This document shows positions 1 through 9,159 of a stretch of DNA of 36,790 nt, piece after piece. The notes beneath the pieces are model-generated. The model was given only the letters and a program-made list of their open reading frames with translations. It searched no databases and had not been told where the DNA came from. Location: positions 1 through 36,790 of the forward strand of contig LRSR01013537.1 of NCBI GenBank assembly GCA_001579985.1. Reading direction: 5' to 3'. Origin of the DNA: Hypsibius dujardini (lineage: Eukaryota > Tardigrada > Eutardigrada > Parachela > Hypsibiidae). Position 1 is the stretch's first letter. Every line of letters begins with the position of its first letter. The position numbers were made by a program, and so were the translations under genes.

Positions 1-1502
1 TGTACCTTCAGGAGGGCAATGGCGGCTTCGGAAAAATCTCAGCAGTAAACGAATGATTTCCTAAACAGACAAAGGGCGAATTGGAAGACTTCCGTGAAAA
101 AAAAACACAATAATAACAAATACTTACTTTACGCACTCCAATAGAGGAAGGACCGTGCTGCCGGCGCCGCATCCTGTCTGTGAGAGACAAATGGTTCAGC
201 CACTCGCAATTAATTTGGTGTATAAATAACGCGTTTGAATTTAAATAAATATTAAATTAAACTAAAACCACCGACACAGTTTATTTAAATAAAACGCTTA
301 ATTCAGTTAAAAGCAAAGCAGGATTTCAAAACTTTAAAAAAGATTTTAAATAAAAAGATGATGTAAATAACGATTTCTATTTTTGCGAATTGTAACTAAA
401 ATAAAAAAACATTCTATTCAAATCATGAGTCGCTTCTTGAGCCGTTTCAATTTTCTTTAAATTAAATTAAATTAAATTAATTTGAATTAAATTAAATTAA
501 ATTAAATTAAATTAAATTAAATTGAATTAAATTAAATTAAATTAAACGACATTTAAGTAATTCAGTGAAGCGTAAAAACACAATCCCAAACAGGGAACAG
601 CTGATAATAATAATAATTGTAATATCGCCAAATCAATCAATCAATCAATCAATTAGTCAAACAATCAATCAATCGGTCGAACAAGCAATCAGTGAAATAA
701 ACAATCAATCAATTGATTAATTCGAATCAAGCGCAGTCTACCTCAAACACCACCACCCTCTCGTCCGACTCGTTCCCACTCTCGACGAGCCGACTGTCAG
801 CCTCCAGGATCTCCGGGAATTCAGAATCCAGCCACTTTCTGTACGTTTACTCAAACAATGCATAAGCAGTACAGACCAGTCGGAACTCCCAACGGCAAAA
901 AGCTAAAACAAATCATCACCTCAGTTTGAAAAATTGATCGTTGTGTTTCTTGTAAAAGGATTCCCAGTGCTTCCCCGCGTTTAAAAGATAATCCCCTGTA
1001 TAAGAAAAACAATCTAAACACAAGGCCAATTGGAAAAAAAAACAAATGATTTGATCAATCAATCAATCGACCAGTAGACATAAACCGGTAGATCAATAAG
1101 CAACTCATCAATCAATCAATGAATCGACCAGTAGACATAAGTCGGTAGATCACTAAGCAACTCATCAATCAATCAATGGATCGACCGATAGACATAAGTC
1201 GGTAAATCAATAAGCAACTCATCGATCAATCAACCGTAGCAACTCACTGGAATCTTCTTCAGAAAGTGGTGTGGCCGAATTGAAGTTGACTTTCTCCACC
1301 GCAGCTTGCTTTTGCTCATCATTCCATTCCACATCATCCCTAGAAGGAGACCCAAGCAAAATAAGATGCGGCTGGCACAAGAAACAGTGTGGAGAGAGGT
1401 CCTCGGTTCTCACCAAGCATTCTTCTCGAACACTTTAGACGCATCGTCCAACGTCCTGTTCCGCACACGCTCCGTCCGCTTCAAATCTGTGAACTCATCC
1501 AT
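1..1502 (-). CDS. METTL2: METTL2-like tRNA N3-methylcytidine methyltransferase, 5' part, runs off the left edge
   Basis: Family role: SAM-dependent methylation of C32 in the anticodon loop of certain tRNAs (METTL2/METTL8/Trm140 group). Exons read on the minus strand: 1414-1502 (start codon at 1502), 1248-1339, 920-995, 742-838, 128-177, and 60 to the window edge. All phases join and each donor is GT, each acceptor AG. Family motifs in order are KNAWDDVEW (about residue 27), HWESFYKKHNDQFF (about 70), KWLDSEFPEI, and SAM motif I as ETGCGAGSTVLPLLE (about 118-132). The last exon reads KKSFVYC, then an in-frame TGA at 39-41, then DFSEAAIALLK. Relatives have Cys where the TGA falls. This may be selenocysteine, an error or a nonsense allele. 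The rest of the catalytic domain and the 3' UTR lie outside the window. The exon chain is solid; METTL2 rather than METTL8 or METTL6 is inferred from the NAWDDVEW block. Confidence 0.9.
457..545. repeat. (ATTAA)n array in METTL2 intron 4
   Basis: About 17 nearly perfect five-base ATTAA units with rare substitutions, inside the 564-bp AT-rich intron 178-741. The same intron also holds ATCA-type repeats at about 636-730. I see no exon in this intron, and the phases of the flanking exons join without one. Confidence 0.9.
1053..1248. repeat. 57-bp tandem array at the METTL2 exon 2 donor
   Basis: About three 57-bp units in intron 2, each made of ATCA repeats, a GACCAGTAGACATAA-type core and GATCAATAAGCAACTCAT. 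Read on the gene strand each unit contains ATGAGTTGCT, close to the real donor GTGAGTTGCT at 1247-1238. The array therefore lies next to the exon 2 boundary and carries donor-like copies. Confidence 0.8.
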
Positions 1503-1963
1503 GGCCTCCGCTTAGCAATACTCCGATCAATCAGCAGCTGATGCAAATAAGAAATAAGATGGAACTGTTGCGTAAATAAAAATAACACCAGCTACTCCAA
1601 TTCCACATCAACTTTTTGAAACTCCACTTCCACTAAGCAGTAAATGATTCCAATTTCAGTCACAGACAGTCCAATTCCACACCAACTTTTTGAAACTCCA
1701 CTTCCAATCGGCAGTAAATGATTCCAAATCAAGTCACAGACATTCCAATTTCACGGGCCCAATTCCACTGTACATTACTTTCAGAAAATCGTTCAGATTC
1801 CCGCCGGTGCCAAAGGGTTTGATAGCACCGGGTTTGACTTGCGAATCTTACAAAACCGAGCAAAATATCATTGTAAGCGAAAGGAATAATGAGCAGAAAC
1901 CCAAAGAAAACGCTGAATGACCTAACAGATCACCCAGGAATCCTCAAGAATCAGTTCCCAGCC
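1503..1963. other. Spacer between METTL2 start and SARS2 end, with a 78-bp direct duplication
   Basis: No gene is seen. It should hold the METTL2 promoter and the SARS2 3' UTR. A segment of about 78 bp is duplicated (about 1597-1674 and 1675-1752), containing AACTTTTTGAAACTCCACTT and GCAGTAAATGATTCCAA. These are members of the TCCAATTCCA-type repeat that also occurs near 26820-27010 and 36378-36530. I found no AATAAA on the minus strand for SARS2. Confidence 0.6.
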
Positions 1964-3391
1964 TCACACTACTTGGCTCTGTTTTCTCCTCGCAATACTA
2001 TCCTGAACAGTTTTATCCTTGATCGATTTGCGCCAGTAAATATCAGCTGGACCGGATGGTTTCACGGCTTTCACAGCATCCCCAAGGTACTTCCGGAGGA
2101 CTTCCGGTACGGTAATGACTCCGTTCGACTCTTGGCACTGCTCCATGATGGTAATGATCATCCGCGGTATCGCACATGCCGTTCCATTGACCGTGTGGAC
2201 AAACGGCAGCTTCTCCGGCAACTCAGTTGCCCCGTCCGACTCGCGGTATCGCATATTCAGCCGGGAGCTCTGGTAGTCGCGGCAGTTGGACGCGCTCGAG
2301 ATCTCCCCGTACCGCCCAGTGCCCGGCATCCACGCCTCAATGTCGTACTTTTGGTGGGCGGACAGGCCGAGATCCTCCTTGGGCATGTCCAAAACTTGAG
2401 CGTGGAGTCCGAGGGCATTTACCAAGTCCCTCTGGACGGACACGAAGTCAAGGAAGAGGGCGTGGCTTAATTCCGGCCGGCACAAACCGAACATCTCCAC
2501 TTTGGTGAACTCATGCACGCGGTAGATGCCCGTGTTGATCTCCGACACTTCCGCGCGGTAGCATCGGCTCACCGCCGACAGCCGGATCGGCAGGCTGGAT
2601 GCGGGGAGGATTTTGTTGCGGTGGAGAGCGGCAAGCGCCATTTCCGAGGTGCCTGTTTGGAAAAGAAAAAGGATGAAAACAGAAAATGCTTCAGAAATCC
2701 TCGTACAAAACAGTCTCTTGATATCTCAGATATTGATTTTCCTTTTGGGATTTAAATAAAAAGATCTTTTTAGCGAACTAATCAATCAAGTATGGCATCC
2801 TTCGAACCTTTCAACGAAATCCAAGTAAGCTTGATGATAACTTGATGGATTGATTGATTGATTATCACGCACAAAAAAATCAAGCACGTCAATCAAGTCA
2901 ATCAATCTATCACGGGCATTCTATTTCGTAATCTTGCACAAAAATCAATTTCTTCCTTTCTTAGCCCCACAACGTAGTTTTCCCTCGCTATATTAAAAAA
3001 ACAACAGCATTAAGAAACAACCACAACATTTTTTCTCACCAGACAAAGCGAATTTCCCATGTTGTTTTTCCTCCAAATTATACACCAGCGTATTCCGATT
3101 CCCTGTCTCTTCCCGTGCCATTCCGCAGCCCTGCAGAATTTCCGGACTGATCAGATCCGGCACGGAGACAAACTCGAAGCCCCGCAACTTGAGAAAATCG
3201 GTGGTGAAGGCCAGCAGAGCCCGCTCGAGCTGGGCGAGGAAGCCGCTGAAATAATAAGCGCGTTCGGTGGATAATTTGGTCAATTTGGTGGTGCGCAATC
3301 CGTTATAGCCCGCAGCCAGCTGGTCGATCGACTTGGGAGTAAAGCGGAGGGCTTGCTTTATGCCGAGAAGCTCAATGGTAGCAGCAGCCAT
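1964..3391 (-). CDS. SARS2: Mitochondrial-type seryl-tRNA synthetase, short N-terminus
   Basis: Class II synthetase that charges mitochondrial tRNA-Ser. Two exons: 3040-3391 and 1964-2652, separated by a 387-bp intron, giving 346 aa ending in TGA. Visible features are motif 1 (TTDFLKLRGFEFVSVPDL), the serine-site GTSE split by the intron, motif 2 CYRAEVSE followed by YRVHEFTKVEMFG, the segment KYDIEAWMPGTGRYGEISS, and motif 3 NGTACAIPRM. The CYRAE..YRVH.FTKVEMFG pattern is that of animal mitochondrial SerRS, not the cytosolic enzyme. The start at 3391 has a good context (CCAAAATGG). The family is usually about 500 aa with an N-terminal helical arm that binds tRNA; that arm is missing from this model. 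An upstream exon may exist: 3704-3761 has an acceptor-like AG, a GTGAGT donor and an open frame, but it does not resemble the arm. Confidence 0.88.
2653..3039. other. SARS2 intron with TGAT repeats
   Basis: Canonical intron on the minus strand from GTGAGAA at 3039 to CAAACAG at 2653. It holds scattered TGAT/ATCA repeats (about 2778-2910). Nothing else was recognised. Confidence 0.85.
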
Positions 3392-4215
3392 TTTGGAACA
3401 GTAGAACTCAAAAACGTGAGGTGAGGAATGAGGAATGAGGATGACAAAATCATGTGTTGATTTGTAGTAGTATGATGAATCAACCAATCAATCTTCAAAT
3501 GAAATGAATGATAGCGAACGCGATGCTGGCATTGTTCGTTGGAGTGAACATTTTATTCCCAAGGCGAACATTCTGTTCTCCGCAACCGAACATTCGTTCT
3601 CCTCGACGGAACATTTATTTCTCAAAGCGAACATTTTATTCTTCGGGGAAGCTTTTTATTCTGTCATTCTTTCTGGTTTGAATAAGTACCAATAATCACT
3701 CACTCGTCCTTCCTCGGCTGTTTTAAGCTCGTTAAAGTTAATAATTACTACTGAAGCAGAATCACGAAAATTCAAATTAAAAGTGTAAATCCGAGATGAG
3801 TTAAGATTTATTTCCGTGTCTCCCTGCAGGTGGCGGAAGAGTGCTTACTGCCGACCAGGCCGATGTATTATTCCCGTGTCTCCCTGCAGGTGGCGGAAGA
3901 GAGCTCACTGACGACCAGGCCGATTTATTATTTCCGTGTCTCCCTGCAGGTGGCGGAAGAGTGCTTACCGACGACCGGGCCGATCATTGTTCTCCAATTG
4001 AAATAGTAGCAGAACAAGGAAAGATGTAAAAAACAGAAGAACTTTAATAGAAAGGCAGGATCTTATTTTGAAACAGTAACGCAGAATTACTCTTTTCAAC
4101 TATCCACCATAGAACGACAATGGCATTCTGAGACGATATACAATGTATTTACATTACATCGCGCAGCGGATGAGTCTACCGAAGAACCCACGGAAGAGAC
4201 ATTGGAAAGCTAATA
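3392..4215. other. Spacer between SARS2 and CPSF4
   Basis: It contains SARS2 upstream sequence, a minisatellite at about 3539-3652 built on GAACATT and TTCTC blocks of roughly 27 bp, and a 60-bp tandem repeat at 3806-3985. Minus-strand AATAAA hexamers at 3807-3812 and 3924-3929 could serve CPSF4, 290-410 nt past its stop. A weak exon candidate at 3704-3761 (minus) ends in a strong donor, GGACGA|GTGAGT. Confidence 0.6.
3806..3985. repeat. 60-bp tandem repeat, three copies
   Basis: Three copies of a 60-bp unit containing CCGTGTCTCCCTGCAGGTGG, then CGGAAGAG and GACCAGGCCGAT. The length is a multiple of three and the plus strand reads as an open 20-residue repeat (FPCLPAGGGR.LT.D.AD). On the minus strand each unit has a pyrimidine-rich CTGCAG followed about 36 nt later by GTGAGC or GTAAGC. 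I see no start codon context or homology that makes it a gene. Confidence 0.9.
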
Positions 4216-4637
4216 TTATCGCCACTGTCCGGCGGCCTGAGAGACGGTGCTGCTGATGCCGGAACCGCCAGTCTTCTGCGGACAGCGAGCCGAGATGTGG
4301 CCCATCTGGTTACAGTTGTAGCACTTGATGTCGGACGGCAAGCGATACGGTCCGGTCAATCGGGAAGGCGCCGTAAAGCTGGCGACAGGGCGTCTGTCAG
4401 CCTCAGTAACAGAGCGTGTAACGCCATCGCCTCCTCCGGGGCCTGTAGGACAGGCGATGGCTTTATGACCCGGTTCACCGCACGACCGGCAGATGAGGTT
4501 GGACCGGCGTTGAGCTATCTTTTCATCAGGCGGAGGAATCTCAAATCTGGCGCTAAAAAGGGCAAAAAGTTACTAATAATATTAATTGAAAATAATCTTT
4601 CTGTTCGTCTGTCTGCCTGTCTGCCTGTCTGTCTGCC

Positions 4638-4679
<42 letters not shown>

Positions 4680-4713
4680 ACTGTCTGTCTGTCTAACTGT
4701 CTGTTTGTCTGTT

Positions 4714-4744
<31 letters not shown>

Positions 4745-6080
4745 GTGTCTGTCTGTCTGTGTGTCTGTGTGTCTGTCTGTGTGTCTGTGTGTCTGTCTGC
4801 CTGTCTGTCTGTCTGTTTGTCTGTCTATCCGTCTGTCTGTCTAACTGTCTGTCTGTCTTGTCTTACTGAGCAAATTTGCAGTTTGGTCCGTCCGGACAAA
4901 ATCCGAATAAGTAGAGCCGGCACATATTCCGTTCGGTGTGTCTGTGCTTGCAGTTTTCTCCTGCAAACAAACCCATGCGTTCTGGTCAACATGGATAAGT
5001 CAAATCGCAGCAAACTCGGAGACGTCAACTCACCATGCCGGCAAAATCCCCGCGTGAACCATGCACAGTCCTTGATCTTGTCTTCCGGTTTGATGTGCAG
5101 GAACGGGCAGTCTCGATTACTGCAGGAATCTGAATACACATACACAAAACCATCCCATGATGCTATTTCAGAGCTAAGCTCGTACCGCGCGCCGGTAAAT
5201 GGGTCAGTCTACTTACTGAATTTCTGAAAATAAAGCGGAATAGCGGTGAATATTTTGACATTAAAAACACGTCGAAGTGCAGCGGAAGCGGTGAAACTTA
5301 CTGAGAAAAAGTAGCACTCTGGCATTTTCGACCTGCAAAAAAATGCCTGGTCACTTACATTAACGATGACACTAATATGGACTTGATTTAAAATACCGGA
5401 AACAGATTGATATTATATATAAATTACAATACAGCCAATCAAACAATCAAGGACTGCGCCGAAACAAAACATGACAGGCATTTCAACTGACCAGCTGTTT
5501 TTTAGTCAAGCAGTCAATCAAGCTAATAAAATGCAGCTATAGACAAAAGTCGACAATCAATCAAGCCATCGAAGCTAATTGAAGAAAAATTTAACTCACA
5601 TGTCATATTCGTGGAGGAATTCACAGTTATCACCCTTCTTGCACAAGCCCCGCAGCCAATGTTTGCAAACTGTAGTCCGATCACCTCGAACATGGCGATA
5701 GGGACAGAAGGAGCCTTTTCCACAGGAACTCTCCACGTAAAATTCACAAACTGGTGATTGAGATTCTGTCAATAACGCGAGAGTAAATCAATCAATCAAG
5801 CACCTGGGACAACACTGAGATTATTTAAAAAAAGCGAGGGCGAATCAATCAATCAAGCACCTGGGACAACACTGAGATTATGTCAAAAAAGCGAGGGCAA
5901 ATCAATCAATCAAGCACCCGGGATAGAACAATTATGTCCCACGACACTGTTATCAATGCAGCCGCAGCGGGACTTACTGTCGAGGCCGGAGAAGCGAGTC
6001 ATCTTCACACCGACCTGCCGGGCGAGAGCGGCTTCCATGTCGAAAGTCTGATTGACGGGAGCTATTATGTCCTGGAACAT
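4216..6080 (-). CDS. CPSF4: CPSF30 (CPSF4), cleavage and polyadenylation specificity factor zinc-finger subunit
   Basis: Subunit of the nuclear CPSF complex that helps recognise the AAUAAA signal of pre-mRNA. Seven coding exons: 5978-6080, 5600-5765, 5302-5332, 5217-5223, 5034-5129, 4867-4960, 4216-4552; 277 aa ending in TAA. The start matches the family N-terminus (MFQDIIAPVNQTFDMEAAL). Five CCCH fingers follow: CEFYVESSCGKGSFCPYRH, CKHWLRGLCKKGDNCEFLH, CYFFSKFNSCSNRDCPFLH, CAWFTRGFCRHGENCKHRH and CRLYLFGFCPDGPNCKFAH. Then come two CCHC knuckles, CRSCGEPGHKAIAC and CYNCNQMGHISARC. Human CPSF4 has one knuckle, as I recall, while the fly protein has two. Exon 4 is a 7-nt microexon (AAATTCA); without it finger 3 loses its C-x8-C spacing and the frame breaks. 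The gene is head-to-head with clathrin light chain. Confidence 0.96.
4598..4858. repeat. (CTGT)n array in CPSF4 intron 6
   Basis: Long CTGT/CTGC array with TGTG interruptions filling most of the intron 4553-4866. Long open frames through it are artefacts of the repeat. Confidence 0.95.
5766..5930. repeat. About 60-bp tandem array ending in the CPSF4 exon 2 acceptor
   Basis: Three units in intron 1, each with ATCA repeats, AAGCACCTGGGACAACACTG, GAGATTAT and a GCGAGGG block. On the gene strand each reads ...CCCTCGC-T-rich-GACAT-AATCTCA. The last partial unit reads ...CTCTCGCGTTATTGACAG|AATCTCA, which is the real acceptor plus the first bases of exon 2. Confidence 0.8.
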
Positions 6081-6641
6081 TTTGATGGTGGCAAAAAGGT
6101 TGAAGACGTCTTGGAAAGTTTCCTCTTCCCGGCACTTGAACCCCATGAATCATCCCAGCCGAGAATGATTCCGAAACCACCTTTTTTACGATGAAGAAAA
6201 ATTAAGGAGTTTTCTACAAAGACGACGCAATAATAATAAAACAGAAAAATAAAAACCGGCAAAAATTGTAAACAAACTAAATGCGCATGTGCATTGCGCA
6301 CGGCGCATTCAACTCACCATGCAAAGCGCATCTTGTGCACTGCACAATGCGACGCTTCGAATGATTGTTCGATTGCCTACTTAGAGTTGCTTTGCAAAGA
6401 ACCGTTTCGTTATGTGGCGAGCGCTGCTTTCAACACACGCCAGTGAAGGCGCTCTTTGCGGAACAACCCACGCCCTGAAAAGCGAACAAGAGAGGTCGTC
6501 TTCGTCATCACACGCACAAAATTCCGCCTCCTCACTTACCAACTTCCTCCTTCGCAGCGCACACGCTGACATTATCGATCGGATTTCTCTTGGCTCCGTC
6601 CCTGAAATTATTTCCGCACACTCACACTCCACTCAAGCGGA
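6081..6641. promoter_or_regulatory. Shared head-to-head promoter region of CPSF4 and clathrin light chain
   Basis: The 561-bp gap separates two divergent start codons. A cluster at 6281-6355 is rich in TGCGCA and GTGCA blocks, including ATGCGCATGTGCATTGCGCA, similar to palindromic NRF-1-type sites (TGCGCATGCGCA). A good minus-strand donor (GCATG|GTGAGTTG, about 6311-6320) could end a CPSF4 5' UTR exon. No TATA box stands out. Promoter function is inferred. Confidence 0.5.
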
Positions 6642-8339
6642 ATGGATCCATTCGGTGATGAGGAGCACATCAACGACGGCGACGACGCCTCCGACAAGGA
6701 AGAAGAGCAGGATCCCGCCGCGGCGTTCCTCGCGCAGGAGCGTGATCAGTTGGCAGGGCTTGACGACGAAGAATTTGAAAAAGTCGATGCCAATGGCTTC
6801 CACGGAAGTGAGTTTTATTTAAGCCTAATGGGGAATTAAAAATAGTCTGCACGTTGATTTCTGCAGTTGATTGATTGATTGATCAGTGTTTTCTGCAGTT
6901 GATTGATTGATTAGAGCAACCATCCTCAACAACTTTTGTTCTTTCCGTAATTCAGGTGACACGCAGCTAAACGGCGGGATGAACGATGCGCAGGATTTTA
7001 ACGGCGGCGATGGAATCGACTACTTCGCCAACGGACAGGGCGCCGGAAGTGAGCAGAACGGATATGGGAACCAAAATCAGGTAAGAAAAAAATGTGAAGA
7101 AGAAATATGAAATTTTTTTCCTTCACTTTTTTCCTGTGGTCCATGTTTTTCGAAATTTATGGTTGAATTTCTGTTTGAATTGAATTGCCGTTGATATCAT
7201 GACGAACGAACTCAGAGCTTCTAATTTTATTTACAGATCTGGCTCGCAGGGTCATTTGTTAGGGTCTATGCTTGGTCGTCTGATTGATTGGTTGATTGAT
7301 CGGTTGATTGTATCTTCTTGCCGATCGGCTGCGCTTTTTATGGATCGTGTTTCATTGGTTCGATTTTGTTATTCCAATTCATATCCAGGAAGTCTCATCT
7401 GCTCTTCAAAATTTTCAGGCTAATGGGCAGTCAGCTTTCTATGAAGTGCCAAAGATTCGCCCATCAACACCGGAGAAGATTCGCAAGTGGAGGGAAGATC
7501 AGAAGGACCTCTTAGAGAAGAAAGGTAAGGGGCAGTGTGTGGCTGTGTGTGTGTGTGTCTGTGTGTGTGTCTGTGTGTGTGTCTGTGTGTGTGTCTGTGT
7601 GTGTGTCTGTGTGTGTGTCTGTGTGTGTGTCTGTGTGTCCGTGTGTCTGTGTGTCTGTGTGTGTGTCTGTCTGTCTGAGTGTCTGTGTGTCTGTCTGTGT
7701 GTCTGTTTATCGATCTATTTGTCTGTGTCTGTGTGTCTGTGTGCCTGTGTCTGCCTTTATGTCTGTCTAGACGTCTTGTCTGTCTGTTTGCTGTCTGTCT
7801 CTTGATCTGTGCCTGCTTGCCGGCGTTTTTCTTGAATTGATCAAATCACATTGCCGGTATTTTCCTTCGTCTAGATATCGAGGAGGATAAGAAGAAGCAG
7901 GAACTTCGTGCACAGGCTTTGCATGAACTTGAGGTAATCGGTCGAGAAAAACGTGACGTAAAGGTCTTGGTTGTCTGAAAACCTCCTCGATTGATTTTCG
8001 TTGCTCGATATTCGACCTCTCACGTATCTCGAGCAAGTCTTGCTCTTTCTCTCGGCCGTTTATTCGTGTCGCTCGAAGTGAGATATATTGAAGTCATAAC
8101 CAGTGCTTCTCACATAGGAATGGTACTCGCTGCAAGATGACACGATAAAAAAGTCCAAGAAGGGGAACCGCGACGCGGAGCGCGACTTTGTCCAGCAGCG
8201 CGACTCGGACAAACCAGGCGAGGAATGGGAGCGCGTGGCGCGGATGTGCGACTTCAATCCCAAGTCCGCCAAGGGCACCAAAGACGTCTCCCGACTGCGT
8301 TCCATCATCCTCCAGCTGAAGCAGGAGAAGAACGCTTAA
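6642..8339 (+). CDS. CLC: Clathrin light chain
   Basis: Light chain of clathrin triskelia, acting in coated-vesicle formation at the plasma membrane, Golgi and endosomes. Five exons: 6642-6807, 6956-7080, 7419-7524, 7875-7933, 8118-8339; 225 aa ending in TAA. The acidic start carries the family motif DPAAAFLAQERDQLAG. An acidic, Asn/Gly-rich linker follows, then the heavy-chain-binding helix with IRPSTPEKIRKWREDQ, and the conserved C-terminus EEWERVARMCDFNPKSAKG followed by DVSRLRSIILQLKQ. Exon 3 has a second in-frame acceptor 30 nt upstream (7389), which would add ten residues (EVSSALQNFQ). Length fits the family (about 215-250 aa). The gene shares a promoter region with CPSF4. Confidence 0.96.
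7533..7802. repeat. (TG)n/(CTGT)n array in clathrin light chain intron 3
   Basis: Mostly TGTGTGTGTC units grading into CTGT units, starting only a few bases after the donor at 7525. A 165-aa Cys/Val-rich open frame across it is a repeat artefact. Confidence 0.95.
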
Positions 8340-8768
8340 ACGCTCTGCTGCTGCTGCGGGAAACTCCTCGGCAGTTGGACGCTTCTTTTTTTTATTTAAT
8401 TTGGGGAGGGATTTCGCAGGCCGCCTTTTCCATCTCGGTGAAAGCCTCTTCTTCCACTTCACACATATCTACCTTACAGTTTTGCATGTGTATTATTATA
8501 TCGGATCAGCAGAAGTGGTACCTAGTTTCGCAATCGCTTGGACATTCTTAATTGATTTTCCTCTCTCTCCTCCTGTTTAATGTGTGTATGATTACTACAT
8601 TCCCTCATTTATCACACATTTTATAGTAACGTTTTGATTTCAGTTTAATGTGTGTTGCTTCACTGGGATGTTAGACGAAAATAATACGGATGAGGTTGCA
8701 CTGCTTACTTGTCTGTCTGCCTGTCTATCTGTCTGTCTGTCTGTCCGCCTGTCTGTCTGTCTGTCTGT

Positions 8769-8809
<41 letters not shown>

Positions 8810-9159
8810 GGTCTATCTGTCTGTCTGTCCGCCTGTCTGTCTGTCTGTTTGTCTGTTTGTCTGTCTATCTACCTGCCTGCGTGCCTGCCTGTCTTGACAT
8901 ATATATCCCCTGGTCTTATGCCTGCCTGTTCCTGTCCGAATTGTAGAGTACATTTATTTTATGAAGACTTCGATGACCCGCTTCTCGATTGTCATAGTGC
9001 AGACATGTCTGAATTGCATTGCCTAGACATTCAGCATACGACAGCCTCTGACCGACTGATATATCATTGACCACTGGTTGCCAGAGATCCGGTGTGCCTT
9101 GGTCTGCCTGAAAAAAACCATTCCTAAAAATTCTGCAATAACTCATCCACAATGTTACC
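8340..9159. other. Spacer between clathrin light chain and SH3BP5, with CTGT/CTGC array
   Basis: It carries the light-chain 3' UTR and the SH3BP5 upstream region. A CTGT/CTGC array fills 8709-8894. I see no AATAAA soon after the stop at 8339 and no additional exon. Confidence 0.7.

Noticed and set aside
36-60. Avoiding the METTL2 TGA by using TGAG (ending at 38) as the acceptor
   Set aside because: It would need a phase-1 donor upstream; the only good donor (128|127) is phase 2, and the TTTAG acceptor at 61 matches it exactly.
1964-2652. Cytosolic SerRS or another class II synthetase
   Set aside because: The CYRAE plus YRVHEFTKVEMFG and LDMP..DLGL blocks match mitochondrial SerRS of animals.
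3504-3695. 63-codon plus-strand open frame
   Set aside because: It is made of a GAACATT/TTCTC minisatellite with no homology.
7308-7805. Long Cys/Val/Ser-rich open frames over CTGT and TG arrays (also at 4745-5227, 8650-9070, 11015-11360, 12497-12711, 27818-28179)
   Set aside because: A four-base repeat with few stop-forming permutations gives open frames in all readings; the arrays lie in introns or spacers.
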